From Thiohalophilus thiocyanatoxydans (lineage in GTDB: Bacteria; Pseudomonadota; Gammaproteobacteria; UBA6429; Thiohalophilaceae): DNA of 64,000 nt. The translations under genes were made by a program, and so were the position numbers. Under the pieces are notes generated by a model. It saw nothing but the letters and a program-made list of their open reading frames with translations, searched no databases and had not been told where the DNA came from. Location of the stretch: contig NZ_SOQX01000005.1 in assembly GCF_004366735.1 (NCBI RefSeq), positions 17,501 through 81,500 on the forward strand, written 5' to 3'. Position 1 is the stretch's first letter; each line of letters starts with the position of its first letter. This document shows, in pieces, positions 1 to 8,728 of this stretch.

Positions 1-37
1 ACCTTAAGAAACGACTATAAAAAATTAAGATAATTTA

Positions 38-1486
38 GTGAATTACAACACATTCTTAACAAGAGATTATAAGTCTATGGGACATCCGATGCGGCGCCAG
101 GGGCCCCGCTGGTCGCGCCTGCACACTGTGCTCGTGCTGGCGGTCATTATCGCTGCCGGGACCCTGCTGGCCTTTCTCTCCACCGATGTTTCCGCCTCGC
201 GTAACGCGGCGCAACAACCCCCACTGGCCCGGGCCCTGCCGCCGGCGCAAATCACGATTCCTCTGGAACTCCCCCAGGCCGACGCCGCCGAGGCGGTCCA
301 GACAAGGGAGGTGTCATTGCCGCGTAATCCCCTGGCCGATCAACCGGTCGTCGCCCAGCCCGACGAAAGCTGGCTGCGAATCACGGTCCGCCGGGGAGAC
401 AGTCTCGCCGCCATCTTCAAGCGCCACAAGATTCCCGCGCAGGATCTTCACGAGATAATGCAGCTCGGCCGGATCACCCGGAACCTGAGCGCCCTGCATC
501 CCGGCGATACGGTGCGCTTCAAACTGGATGACGATCAGAAAATCCGGCAAATGGTTTTCGATATCGATCGGGTCACCTCCCTGCAGGTTACCCGTCAGCA
601 AGACGAACAGTTTTCCGCCCGCATTGTGGAGCACGAACTGGAGAGTCGCCGTACCCAAACCAGCGGAGTCATCAACTCATCCCTGTTCAAAGCCGGCAAG
701 GCGGCGGGCCTGAAGGACAAGCTGATCATGGAGATGACCACCATCTTCGGTTGGGATATCGACTTTGTGCTGGATATTCGTCGCGGGGATCACTTCACCC
801 TGATTTATGAGGAACAGTATCTCAACGGCGAGAAAATCCAGGACGGTCCAATCATCGCCGCCGAGTTCGTCAACCAGGGACGCCGGTTACACGCCATTCG
901 CTATACCGATGAACAAGGGCGCAGTGATTATTATTCCCCGGAAGGCTATTCCATGCGCAAGGCCTTCCTGCGCACGCCGGTAGACTTTCGCCGGATCAGC
1001 TCGCGCTTTGGCAAGCGTCATCACCCGATACATAACCGCATGCGCATGCACAAGGGTGTCGACTACGCGGCCCGATCCGGCACCCCGATCCAGGCCGCCG
1101 GCGACGGCAAGATTGTCTATCGTGGCTGGAAAGGCGGATACGGCCGGGTAGTCATCCTGCAACACGGGGGCCGTTACAGCACCCTCTACGCGCACATGGC
1201 CAACTTCAAGAAGGGCCTGCGGGTCGGCAGCCGCGTCCAGCAGGGCCAGACGATCGGCTTTGTCGGCAGTTCCGGCAGTGCCACCGGCCCCCATCTGCAC
1301 TATGAGTTCCGGGTCAACGGAACTCACCGCGATCCCTTGAAGGTCAAGCTCCCTGACGCCGAGCCCATCAAGGCGGCCTATAAAAACGACTTCTTGCAAC
1401 TGGCGGAAAAACGTCTCGCCCAGCTGGATGCCGCCCGCCCGTCGATGCTGGCCCTGAACCAACCCCGCCCCGCCGAGACACCCTGA
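38..1486 (+). CDS. M23-family murein endopeptidase (MepM/OapA-like)
   Basis: Predicted membrane-anchored D,D-endopeptidase that cuts peptidoglycan cross-links in the periplasm. An N-terminal membrane segment lies at about residues 29-50. It is followed by an OapA/LysM-like domain near residues 110-165 and a C-terminal LytM/M23 domain. That domain carries the zinc motif HKGVDY near residue 338 and HLHYEF near residue 419, the usual HxxxD and HxH pair. The longest frame opens with GTG at 38. ATG codons at 77 and 92 also precede the membrane segment, so the start is uncertain. anmK follows 87 bases downstream on the same strand, so muropeptide release and recycling are linked. In Pseudomonas I recall the same pair next to tyrS; tyrS may lie just left of the window. 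Confidence 0.9.
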   Translation: MNYNTFLTRDYKSMGHPMRRQGPRWSRLHTVLVLAVIIAAGTLLAFLSTDVSASRNAAQQPPLARALPPAQITIPLELPQADAAEAVQTREVSLPRNPLADQPVVAQPDESWLRITVRRGDSLAAIFKRHKIPAQDLHEIMQLGRITRNLSALHPGDTVRFKLDDDQKIRQMVFDIDRVTSLQVTRQQDEQFSARIVEHELESRRTQTSGVINSSLFKAGKAAGLKDKLIMEMTTIFGWDIDFVLDIRRGDHFTLIYEEQYLNGEKIQDGPIIAAEFVNQGRRLHAIRYTDEQGRSDYYSPEGYSMRKAFLRTPVDFRRISSRFGKRHHPIHNRMRMHKGVDYAARSGTPIQAAGDGKIVYRGWKGGYGRVVILQHGGRYSTLYAHMANFKKGLRVGSRVQQGQTIGFVGSSGSATGPHLHYEFRVNGTHRDPLKVKLPDAEPIKAAYKNDFLQLAEKRLAQLDAARPSMLALNQPRPAETP

Positions 1487-1573
1487 GCAGGACAGGACCC
1501 ACGCCTCTGCGTGAGCCCCCGCCTGCATCAGGAGCGGATTGTCGGCCCCGGTCGTTTTGCTTAGCATAAGCCC

Positions 1574-2749
1574 ATGACAACCTATTACATCGGTCTGATG
1601 TCGGGTACCAGCCTGGACGGCATCGATGCCGCCTTGCTCGATTTGCGCCAACGCCCCCACCTGTTGGCACAGCACAGCCACCCGCTGCCCGACCCGCTGC
1701 GCCAGCAACTCTATCAATTGCAGACACCCGGCGAGAATGAACTAAGCACCATGATGCGCCTGGATGTGGAACTGGGCCGGCTGTTCGCCGAAGCCGTTCA
1801 CGCCCTGCTGGCAAAAGCCGACAAACGCGCCGGCGAGATCGCCGCCATCGGCAGCCACGGGCAGACCTTGCGCCATTACCCCGACGGACCGACTCCCTCG
1901 ACCTTGCAGATTGGCGATCCCAACCTGATCGCCGAACTGACCGGGATCACCACCGTCGCCGATTTACGCCGCCGCGATCTGGCCGCCGGCGGCCAGGGCG
2001 CCCCGCTGGTCCCCGCCTTTCATGCCGCGATGTTTCACCGGGACGGGAGCAACCGGGCGATCCTGAACCTTGGTGGCATCGCCAATCTCACCCTGCTGCC
2101 GGCGGACAACCAGGCCGCGGTCACCGGCTTCGATACCGGACCGGGCAACGGCCTGCTGGACAGCTGGATCGCCCGACACCAGCAACAGCGTTATGATCGC
2201 GACGGCGAATGGGCCGCCAGCGGCCACGTGCATCCCGGCCTGCTGGAGCGCCTCTTGCACGATCCCTATTTTGCCCGTCCCCCGCCCAAAAGCACCGGTC
2301 GTGAATACTTCAACCTGAACTGGCTGCAACCAGCGCTGGAACCCTTTGCCGACCTGGCACCCCGCGACGTGCAGGCCACCCTGTGCGAACTGAGCGCCCG
2401 CAGCATCGCCGAGGCACTGCAAGCGGCGATGGACCCGGTGGAGGAAGTGCTGATCTGCGGCGGCGGCATCCATAACCGCGCGCTGTATCAACGGCTGGAA
2501 GCGTTGCTGACCCCGGCCCGCCTCGCCAGCACCGCCGAAGCCGGCCTGGATCCCGACTGGGTCGAAGCCGCCGCCTTCGCCTGGCTGGCGAAACAAACCC
2601 TGGCTGGCGATCCCGGTAACCTGCCTTCCGTGACCGGCGCCTCGCATCCTGTCGTGTTGGGGGGTATCTACCCCGGGAAAGGGCCGAGGGCCGAGGGACG
2701 AGTAACGAGGGACGAGGAAAAGCTTCACCACGAAGACACGAAGGCTTGA
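1574..2749 (+). CDS. anmK: Anhydro-N-acetylmuramic acid kinase
   Basis: Phosphorylates and opens 1,6-anhydro-MurNAc with ATP to give MurNAc-6-phosphate in cytoplasmic peptidoglycan recycling. The ATP-binding GTSLDGID loop is at residues 11-18 and DTGPGN is near residue 187, both diagnostic for AnmK. It is about 20 residues longer than the usual ~370. The extra C-terminal residues after GGIYPGK are encoded by an intergenic inverted-repeat element that runs over the original gene end. There is no clear Shine-Dalgarno sequence; a -10-like TAGCAT ends 6 bases before the ATG. Confidence 0.93.
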   Translation: MTTYYIGLMSGTSLDGIDAALLDLRQRPHLLAQHSHPLPDPLRQQLYQLQTPGENELSTMMRLDVELGRLFAEAVHALLAKADKRAGEIAAIGSHGQTLRHYPDGPTPSTLQIGDPNLIAELTGITTVADLRRRDLAAGGQGAPLVPAFHAAMFHRDGSNRAILNLGGIANLTLLPADNQAAVTGFDTGPGNGLLDSWIARHQQQRYDRDGEWAASGHVHPGLLERLLHDPYFARPPPKSTGREYFNLNWLQPALEPFADLAPRDVQATLCELSARSIAEALQAAMDPVEEVLICGGGIHNRALYQRLEALLTPARLASTAEAGLDPDWVEAAAFAWLAKQTLAGDPGNLPSVTGASHPVVLGGIYPGKGPRAEGRVTRDEEKLHHEDTKA

Positions 2750-2870
2750 AAATGAAATTCTTCATGGCCTCACGTCATGATAGCTAAACAGCGTAAAACA
2801 GCTGCCTCTGAGAACAGGGATGAAAAAAGTTCCGGGTTTCCTCGTTACTCGTCCCTCGTACCTCGGCCCT
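2680..2870. repeat. Inverted-repeat element 1 (ACGAGG units)
   Basis: The left arm, about 2680-2719, and the right arm, about 2837-2870, are near-perfect reverse complements. Both are built from 7-base units of the form NACGAGG, and the left arm has one extra unit. The arms flank about 117 bases that include a CACCACGAAGACACGAAG stretch (2727-2744) matching element 4. The element lies between the convergent anmK and gltA genes and supplies the last ~25 codons and the stop of anmK. Confidence 0.75.
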
Positions 2871-2896
2871 GAGAAAAGCGCTGGCGCGCTTTTCTC
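2871..2896 (-). terminator. Hairpin overlapping the gltA stop codon
   Basis: A perfect 11-bp stem, GAGAAAAGCGC with its reverse complement, and a 4-base loop. It overlaps the TGA of gltA and abuts element 1. A short T tract lies in the 3' arm on the minus strand rather than after it, so termination is plausible but not canonical. Confidence 0.45.
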
Positions 2897-4052
2897 AGCG
2901 CTTGTTAATCGGGACGTATTTGCGGATCGGTTCGCCGGTATAGACCTGGGTGGGCCGGAAGATACGGTTGTCGGCCAGTTGTTCGCGCCAGTGGGCCAGC
3001 CAGCCGGCGGCGCGGGCCATGGCAAAGATGGCGGTGAACTGATCGGCGGGGATCCCCATCTCCGTATAGAGAATGCCGCTGTAGAAATCGACATTGGCGT
3101 ACACCCCCTTGTGCGCCAGACGGTCCTCACAGACCTGCTCCACCGCCTTGGCAATATCAAACATCGGATTGACGTCGCCCGCCTTGGTTTCCATGTACTG
3201 GTCGATCAGTTTCTGCAGGATGATGGCACGCGGATCCTTGGTCTTGTATTCGCGATGCCCCATGCCCCAGATCACCTCCTTGTTGGCCAGTCGCTTGTCC
3301 ACGTACTCTTCGGCCTTCTCGGGCGAGCCGATCTCTTGCAGCATTTCCAGCACCCGCTGGTTGGCGCCGCCGTGCAACGGTCCGGAGAGGGCCCCGATCG
3401 CCGAGGCGATCACGCTGTAGGGGCTGGAGAGGGTCGAGGCGTTCACCAGCACCGCGAACGTCGAGGCATTAATCGTATGCTCGGCATGCAGGATCAGACA
3501 GACATCCATGATCCGCGCCAGCAGCGGGTCCGGCTCCTTGCCGGTGAGCATCCACAGGAAGTTTTCGGCATGACTCAGATCGTCGCGCGAGTCGACCGGA
3601 TCGTAACCCTCGCGAATGTGTTGCCACATGGCCACGATGGGGGCGATCCGGGCGATAATCTTGATCGACATGTTATGGATGTAATTGATGTCCTCGCAGG
3701 CGTCACTGCCGGTCAGGCATTCATTACCGGGATAGAACATCCCCAGGCTGGCCACCACCGTCTGCAGCATCTCCATCGGATGGCCTGTATTGGGCAGATT
3801 TTTCATCATGCCGCGGGTATGGAACTTGAGGCGCCGGTTCTCCTTGAGCTGGTCGCTGAAGGTCTCCAGTTCCGAACGGGTCGGCAGGCGCCCGTCGAGC
3901 AGTAACAGGGTGGTCTCCTCAAACGTACTGTGTTCGGCCAGCTGTTCGATGGGATAGCCGCGATAGGACAAAATGCCCTGTTCGCCGTCGATATCCGAAA
4001 TATTGGATTTGGTGGCGGGAACGCCGGCCAGCCCCGGAAGATACTCACTCAT
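2895..4052 (-). CDS. gltA: Citrate synthase
   Basis: Condenses oxaloacetate and acetyl-CoA to citrate, the entry step of the TCA cycle. The 385-residue protein is the shorter citrate-synthase type. The catalytic triad is visible as H227 (GPLHGGAN), H266 (GMGHREY) and D322 (NVDFYSG), with a further substrate-site histidine in HTINASTF. A 2-methylcitrate synthase role cannot be excluded from sequence, but there is no prp operon around it. It sits between anmK and erpA, which are neighbours in Pseudomonas as I recall, so gltA looks inserted into a conserved block. Its 3' end abuts an inverted-repeat element. Confidence 0.9.
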   Translation of the reverse strand: MSEYLPGLAGVPATKSNISDIDGEQGILSYRGYPIEQLAEHSTFEETTLLLLDGRLPTRSELETFSDQLKENRRLKFHTRGMMKNLPNTGHPMEMLQTVVASLGMFYPGNECLTGSDACEDINYIHNMSIKIIARIAPIVAMWQHIREGYDPVDSRDDLSHAENFLWMLTGKEPDPLLARIMDVCLILHAEHTINASTFAVLVNASTLSSPYSVIASAIGALSGPLHGGANQRVLEMLQEIGSPEKAEEYVDKRLANKEVIWGMGHREYKTKDPRAIILQKLIDQYMETKAGDVNPMFDIAKAVEQVCEDRLAHKGVYANVDFYSGILYTEMGIPADQFTAIFAMARAAGWLAHWREQLADNRIFRPTQVYTGEPIRKYVPINKR

Positions 4053-4188
4053 GGAAGACTCCCTGAATTTGGTAATTAATGGTGCGCTACGTCAAGAATA
4101 ACAAAAAATAGTCGCGGCATTGGCAGGGCAGAGAGAAAAGTTGCCGGATCCGGCGAGGGGCAGCCCGGGTTTTTACCCGCCGCAAACA

Positions 4189-4219
4189 AAAATGGCATGA
4201 CCTGGAGTCATGCCATTTT
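4189..4219 (-). terminator. Intrinsic terminator of erpA
   Basis: The 12-bp stem AAAATGGCATGA/TCATGCCATTTT with a 7-base loop is followed on the minus strand by further T residues. It lies 26 bases after the erpA stop. Confidence 0.8.
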
Positions 4220-4245
4220 GCCGTACCGTTCCGGGTCGGATGAAA

Positions 4246-4617
4246 TCAGACGCCGAAGGACGAGCCGCAACCACAGGTGGTAGTTGCATTCGGATTGCGG
4301 ATCACGAACTGAGCACCGGAGAGATCTTCCTTGTAATCGATTTCCGCGCCCATCAAATACTGGAAACTCATCGGATCGACCAGCAGGGTCACGCCCTCCT
4401 TGTCCACCCGGGTATCGCCATCCTGTTCATTCTCCTCGAAGGTAAAACCGTACTGGAAGCCGGAGCAACCGCCGCCGGTTACAAATACCCGCAGCATCAG
4501 ATCCTCATTGCCCTCATCCTCGATCAGCTGACGGACCTTGTGCGCAGCGGAATCGGTGAATACCAGGGGACTCATCGTATCGACCGTCTCGTTTGTCTCG
4601 GTTGCTGTGCTGCTCAT
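4246..4617 (-). CDS. erpA: Iron-sulfur cluster insertion protein ErpA
   Basis: A-type carrier that delivers Fe-S clusters to apoproteins, including those of isoprenoid synthesis and respiration. The 123-residue protein has the three conserved cysteines at C51 (GGGCSGF), C115 and C117 (CGC), and an N-terminal extension of about 15 residues before the core. Its place beside argC, DUF6776, bactofilin and anmK favours ErpA over IscA. A clear terminator follows. Confidence 0.9.
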   Translation of the reverse strand: MSSTATETNETVDTMSPLVFTDSAAHKVRQLIEDEGNEDLMLRVFVTGGGCSGFQYGFTFEENEQDGDTRVDKEGVTLLVDPMSFQYLMGAEIDYKEDLSGAQFVIRNPNATTTCGCGSSFGV

Positions 4618-4680
4618 TGTGCTATCTCCACCAGAATTGACGTCTACAGGGAACCATTATGCTATTCCTGATTGTTTTAA

Positions 4681-5091
4681 TCAAGAATCCTCTGTTCCAC
4701 TGCCGGTTTCTGAAGGTGAGTGGTTACTACTCTTGTGCACCAGGTTACCATTGACTTCCGCGCCCATCGCCATCTCGATCAGGCTGTAATAAACATTACC
4801 ATCAACCCGGGCATGCGCTGCCAGCTCCACATGGCCCTGGGCATGCACGTCGCCGATAATCCTGCCGTTCACCACTACATTCGGTACCTTCACTTCCCCC
4901 TCAATAGTGCCGCGTTCACTCAAAGTCAAGAGGGAGTCCTCGCCCGCGCCCTCGGCAAGCACGCTGCCCTTGATGCTGCCATCCACATGCAGCCCCCCGC
5001 TGAAAATGACATCCCCCTGGATCTCGGTATTCTGGCCGATCAACGAATCGATCTGCGCGGTTCGATTCGGCTTTTTATTCTTAGCCCACAT
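4681..5091 (-). CDS. Bactofilin (polymer-forming cytoskeletal protein)
   Basis: A 136-residue bactofilin (DUF583) with the right-handed beta-helix pattern of short repeats such as I.GDV.F.GGLHVDGSIKG from about residue 22 to 115. Short charged or Ser/Thr-rich ends flank it. Bactofilins polymerise without nucleotide and often help localise peptidoglycan enzymes, which fits the murein genes nearby. Its ATG overlaps the stop of the upstream gene by one base (TAATG), so the two are probably translationally coupled. Confidence 0.85.
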   Translation of the reverse strand: MWAKNKKPNRTAQIDSLIGQNTEIQGDVIFSGGLHVDGSIKGSVLAEGAGEDSLLTLSERGTIEGEVKVPNVVVNGRIIGDVHAQGHVELAAHARVDGNVYYSLIEMAMGAEVNGNLVHKSSNHSPSETGSGTEDS

Positions 5092-5804
5092 TACCCTTTC
5101 TCCTCAATCGACCAGTCGATGGTTTTCTCGATGCTGTTGCGCGCCTTCCCTCCGGGCAAGATCCGCAGGGTCGCCCGCAGCAGATTGAAATTCTCCGGCA
5201 GCCGGATATCTCCTTCCAGCTTTTGAAAATACTTGAAGCGGTAGCTTAATGCGTTGACGGAATTCTCGGTTACATCCTTGAGCGTCAAGGATCGGGACTC
5301 CCCTTCCTGAATCCCTTCGAGCTCCAATTGTACCCGGCCGCGAGCCAGCCTGTCATTGCCCAGCACCTGGGTCAGCACCACCCGATAGCGAAACCGGCCG
5401 TCCGGCCCGTCCGGTTCGAAACTGAATTTTTGTAACTGCAAACCGGTCGAGGCTTCCCGGGGGGAGACAATGCCGCGGTAAAAAGCCAGCTCCTCCTTGA
5501 GCTCGAGTATTTCCGATTGCAGGTTTTTAATCGTACTGTCCAGATCATCATAAGCCTGGCGTTCGATTTGCCGGGCGCGTTGCAACAGGGCTTTTTCCTG
5601 ACGCAGCGCGTCGTTTTTTCTTTTGATACGCTCTTTAACCTCGACCAGCTCTTTTTTGACCCGGCTGGCCTCGTCACTGTCGTAACCGGCCAGATAGCGC
5701 CCGTAATCAAACAGCGTATATCCGCCGGCCAGCATCAGCAGGGCCGCGAGTAGCCACAACGCCCGGGTCTTCCACGGGTGATGGGGTTTAACCACCAGAC
5801 TCAT
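5091..5804 (-). CDS. Membrane-anchored coiled-coil protein, DUF6776-like
   Basis: A 237-residue protein with one N-terminal membrane segment at about residues 14-32 and a long Lys/Glu-rich coiled coil at about 45-110. A beta-rich C-terminal domain follows at about 120-237. The layout and its place between argC and a bactofilin match the DUF6776 family; the function is unknown. One-base overlap with the bactofilin start suggests the two proteins act together, perhaps with this one tethering the bactofilin polymer to the inner membrane. That role is inference. Confidence 0.7.
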   Translation of the reverse strand: MSLVVKPHHPWKTRALWLLAALLMLAGGYTLFDYGRYLAGYDSDEASRVKKELVEVKERIKRKNDALRQEKALLQRARQIERQAYDDLDSTIKNLQSEILELKEELAFYRGIVSPREASTGLQLQKFSFEPDGPDGRFRYRVVLTQVLGNDRLARGRVQLELEGIQEGESRSLTLKDVTENSVNALSYRFKYFQKLEGDIRLPENFNLLRATLRILPGGKARNSIEKTIDWSIEEKG

Positions 5805-5813
5805 TGATTCATC

Positions 5814-6845
5814 CTAGGGCATCAATCCGATTGCATTGAGGCCCGCGCGCTCATCCAGGCCGAACATGAGATTCATATTCTGCACAGCCTGGCCCGAGGC
5901 GCCCTTGACCAGGTTGTCGATCACCGACAACACCACCACCGTATCACCATCCCCGGGGCGGTGCAGGGCAATCCGGCAGTGGTTGACACCCTTGACGCTG
6001 CGGGTCTCCGGGTGCGAGTCGGGGGGCAGAATATCGACGAACGGCTCGTCGGCATAGCGTTCACTGTAGAGGGTCTGCAGGCCTTTCGTCGGGTTGGTGA
6101 GCCGGGCATAGAGCGTGGCATGAATACCCCGGATCATCGGGGTCAGATGGGGTACAAAGGTCAGCCCCACCGGCGCACCTGCGGCCCGGGTCAGCCCCTG
6201 GACGATTTCCGGCAGGTGGCGATGGCCGGCCACGCCGTAGGCCTTCATGCTTTCGCCGGCCTCCCCCAGCAGCGTCCCGATACTGGCCTTGCGCCCGGCA
6301 CCGCTGACCCCCGACTTGGCATCGGCCACCAGCTGCCCGATGTCCACCAGTCCCTGCTCGATCAAGGGCAACAGACCCAGCTGGACCGCGGTGGGATAGC
6401 AGCCGGGGCAGGCGATCAAGCGGGCCTCACGGATCGCCTCGCGGTTTACCTCGGGCAGCCCGTAGACCGCCTCGGCCACCAACTGCGGCGCGCTGTGAGC
6501 CATGCCGTACCATTTTTCCCATTCGCTCACATCCTTGATGCGAAAATCGGCCCCCAGGTCGATGACCCGCACGCCCTGATCCAGCAGCTCGGCGGCGCTG
6601 TTCATCGCCACACCGTGCGGCGTCGCGAAAAACACCACATCGCACTCGGCCAGTTGCCCGGGATCGGGGTCGCTGAAGATCAGATCGACATAACCGCGCA
6701 GGTTGGGAAACATCTCCGCCACCGGCAGGCCGGCTTCGGAGCGGGAGGTGATCAGGCTCAGCTCGACCTCGGGATGCCCGGCCAGCAGCCGCAGCAACTC
6801 CACCCCTGCATAGCCTGTACCACCGACAATGCCTGCCTTGATCAT
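5814..6845 (-). CDS. argC: N-acetyl-gamma-glutamyl-phosphate reductase
   Basis: Reduces N-acetyl-glutamyl-5-phosphate to the semialdehyde with NADPH in arginine synthesis. The start at 6845 gives 343 residues, the usual length. It opens with the Rossmann motif [14 protein letters not shown]; an ATG 21 bases upstream would add an atypical extension. The catalytic cysteine is C149 in CPGCYPTA. The downstream DUF6776 gene begins 9 bases after its stop, so the three genes argC-DUF6776-bactofilin probably form one transcript. Confidence 0.95.
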   Translation of the reverse strand: MIKAGIVGGTGYAGVELLRLLAGHPEVELSLITSRSEAGLPVAEMFPNLRGYVDLIFSDPDPGQLAECDVVFFATPHGVAMNSAAELLDQGVRVIDLGADFRIKDVSEWEKWYGMAHSAPQLVAEAVYGLPEVNREAIREARLIACPGCYPTAVQLGLLPLIEQGLVDIGQLVADAKSGVSGAGRKASIGTLLGEAGESMKAYGVAGHRHLPEIVQGLTRAAGAPVGLTFVPHLTPMIRGIHATLYARLTNPTKGLQTLYSERYADEPFVDILPPDSHPETRSVKGVNHCRIALHRPGDGDTVVVLSVIDNLVKGASGQAVQNMNLMFGLDERAGLNAIGLMP

Positions 6846-7203
6846 GATTCCAACCCGCTTATACAAGAAACGTTAATGATAAGTGCTGGCGAGTTAAAGG
6901 AAAAGAGCGGACTGTGATGAATCTCCCGGCTTCGCTATCCGGCAGATTACAAAGCAAACAACTTTCAATTATTGCCCTTCACCGCTGCATGCGGTCCGGC
7001 GGTGTATAGGCGTATTTTGGCGGTTACCTCGTGCCGAGACGCCAGAAAGCCTCGCCCGCCAGCGGGAAAGAGAAACAAGACTAGCGCCCTTTATTGCCGC
7101 CTCGCGACCGCGAGCCGCCGTAGCGATTGTTGAAGGCATTTTTCTTTTGCCTCTCAGCACCTCTCTATTTTGTCAGTCGGCTGGAATAGGATACGGCGCG
7201 CAC

Positions 7204-7283
7204 AAAAAAGCGGCTGAAAAGCCGCTTGAGTTGGGTCGTGCTTGATTGTTGTTATTAAGGCTTGGCGGTTACTCCCCTAAGGG
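7204..7283 (-). ncRNA. Candidate orphan small RNA
   Basis: This lies in the 0.55-kb gap between argC and clcA, where I find no convincing protein gene. A promoter-like pair at 7290-7318 would start a transcript near 7283. The transcript opens with a CCCTTAGGGG hairpin, continues through an A/C-rich single-stranded stretch with AACAACAA, and ends in a strong intrinsic terminator. That terminator has stem AAGCGGCT/AGCCGCTT, a GAAA/TTTC loop and six T residues. The length of about 80 bases and the shape fit an Hfq-type sRNA, but I recognise no known family. Confidence 0.5.
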
Positions 7284-7289
7284 ATTTCT

Positions 7290-7318
7290 AGCCTATTCCA
7301 CACATTTCGCAAGGTCAA
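7290..7318 (-). promoter_or_regulatory. Promoter-like sequence for the candidate sRNA
   Basis: On the minus strand, TTGACC at 7313-7318 and TAGGCT at 7290-7295 are separated by exactly 17 bases, as in a sigma-70 promoter. Confidence 0.5.
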
Positions 7319-7388
7319 GAGTTTTTCCGGTTATTTGCCCCGCACCGCCTGCTCGGCGTTCGGCTGCGCTGTCGGTGGTGCGCCATGC

Positions 7389-7394
7389 TAGAAT
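7389..7394 (+). promoter_or_regulatory. -10-like hexamer for a leaderless clcA mRNA
   Basis: TAGAAT ends 8 bases before the ATG at 7403. Transcription would start at or next to the start codon. No Shine-Dalgarno sequence is visible and the -35 is weak. Confidence 0.4.
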
Positions 7395-7402
7395 CCGGCG
7401 TT

Positions 7403-8728
7403 ATGTACCGACAGCACCTCAAGCGCACCAGGCGCCGGTTTTTTACCCTCAACAAGTGGAAAATGCGCCTGCTGTTCTGGGGCAGCGCCCTGAGCGTCGG
7501 GGCGATTGCCGCGCTGTTTGCCCTGGCCGCCGGGTTCGCGGATGAAAGCTTTCACCATTTACATCAGCAGCAGCCGTGGCTGACCTACCTGCTGCCGCCC
7601 GTCGGGCTGGCCTTCATCGCCTGGCTCACCCGGCGCTTTTTCCCCGGTACCGAGGGCAGTGGTATTCCCCAGGCCATCGCCGCCCTGTCGATGCGCAAGC
7701 ACGCCCTGCGTCACAAAGTGCTGTCACTGAGGGTGGCCCTGGGCAAGATGCTGCTGACCACCCTGGGGCTGTTTTGCGGCGCCTCCATCGGCCGTGAGGG
7801 GCCGACTGTCCATATCGGCGCCTCACTCATGTACTCCCTGCGCCGTTTTGCGCCGCAGCCGCTGCGGGGCCAGGATATGCTGCGGGCCCTGATTCTGGCC
7901 GGCGGGGCGGCCGGCATCTCCGCCGCCTTCAATACCCCGCTGGCCGGGATTCTGTTTGCCGTCGAGGAGATGAGCCGCTCCTTCGAGCAGCGCACCAGCG
8001 GCACGCTGATTATTGCCGTGGTACTGGCCGGTCTTACCGCGCTGGTGATCCTCGGGCCCTACACCTATTTCGGCAGCACCGACGCCACGCTGCCGCTCTC
8101 CGGCGCCTGGCTGGCAGTCCTGATCTGCGGGGTGGTCGGCGGATTGCTGGGCGGTCTGTTTGCGACGGCGCTCATTCTAGGCTCGCGCCGTATCGCTCCC
8201 CTGGCCTGGCGCTATCCGGTGCGGATTGCCTTCGCCTGCGGGCTGCTCATCAGCCTGCTGGGCTTTGTCTCCGACGGCCAGAGTTTCGGCACCGGGTATC
8301 TGGAAGCGCAACAGCTGGTCGACGGCGGCGAGGCCTCACTGCTGTTTCCATTGTGGAAGCTGCTGGCCACGCTCTCCTCGTATCTGAGCGGCATCCCCGG
8401 CGGCATTTTTGCCCCCTCGTTAGCGGTCGGCGCGGGGCTGGGCGCCGATCTGGCGCTGCTGTTGCCCCATTTGCCGGTCGCGGCCCTGATCATGCTGGGC
8501 ATGGTCGGCTATTTCAGCGGCGTGGTACAAACCCCGATCACCGCTTTTGTCATCGTGATGGAAATGACTGACAATTCAGGTATGCTGCTGCCGCTGATGG
8601 CCACCGCACTGATCGCCCGGGGTGTCTCGAGTCTGGTCTGTCCCCGGCCGATTTATCAGGCTCTCGCGGATGCCTATTTACATAAACAGGATACACAGGA
8701 AAACGCTGGCAAATATGAAAACCCGTGA
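7403..8728 (+). CDS. ClC-family chloride channel / Cl-/H+ antiporter
   Basis: A polytopic inner-membrane protein of 441 residues without CBS domains. The signature loops are present: GSGIP near residue 85, GREGP near residue 130 with the gating glutamate, and GIFAP in the second half. The pair EE in LFAVEEMS aligns with the internal proton glutamate of E. coli ClcA, which points to a proton-coupled antiporter rather than a channel. ATG 7403 is preferred over ATG 7385 because a -10-like TAGAAT lies between them. The thioredoxin-like gene downstream starts inside its last codons, so they are co-translated. Confidence 0.9.
   Translation: MYRQHLKRTRRRFFTLNKWKMRLLFWGSALSVGAIAALFALAAGFADESFHHLHQQQPWLTYLLPPVGLAFIAWLTRRFFPGTEGSGIPQAIAALSMRKHALRHKVLSLRVALGKMLLTTLGLFCGASIGREGPTVHIGASLMYSLRRFAPQPLRGQDMLRALILAGGAAGISAAFNTPLAGILFAVEEMSRSFEQRTSGTLIIAVVLAGLTALVILGPYTYFGSTDATLPLSGAWLAVLICGVVGGLLGGLFATALILGSRRIAPLAWRYPVRIAFACGLLISLLGFVSDGQSFGTGYLEAQQLVDGGEASLLFPLWKLLATLSSYLSGIPGGIFAPSLAVGAGLGADLALLLPHLPVAALIMLGMVGYFSGVVQTPITAFVIVMEMTDNSGMLLPLMATALIARGVSSLVCPRPIYQALADAYLHKQDTQENAGKYENP

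Noticed and set aside
2820-3905. 361-residue plus-strand frame over gltA
   Set aside because: Antisense shadow of a high-GC gene with clear citrate-synthase motifs on the other strand.
6969-7160. 62-residue minus-strand frame between argC and clcA
   Set aside because: No recognisable composition, weak start and no terminator; more likely chance.
7204-7283. yybP-ykoY (Mn2+) riboswitch
   Set aside because: The GGGGAGTAA core is suggestive, but the second conserved part is missing and no transporter gene lies downstream on the minus strand.
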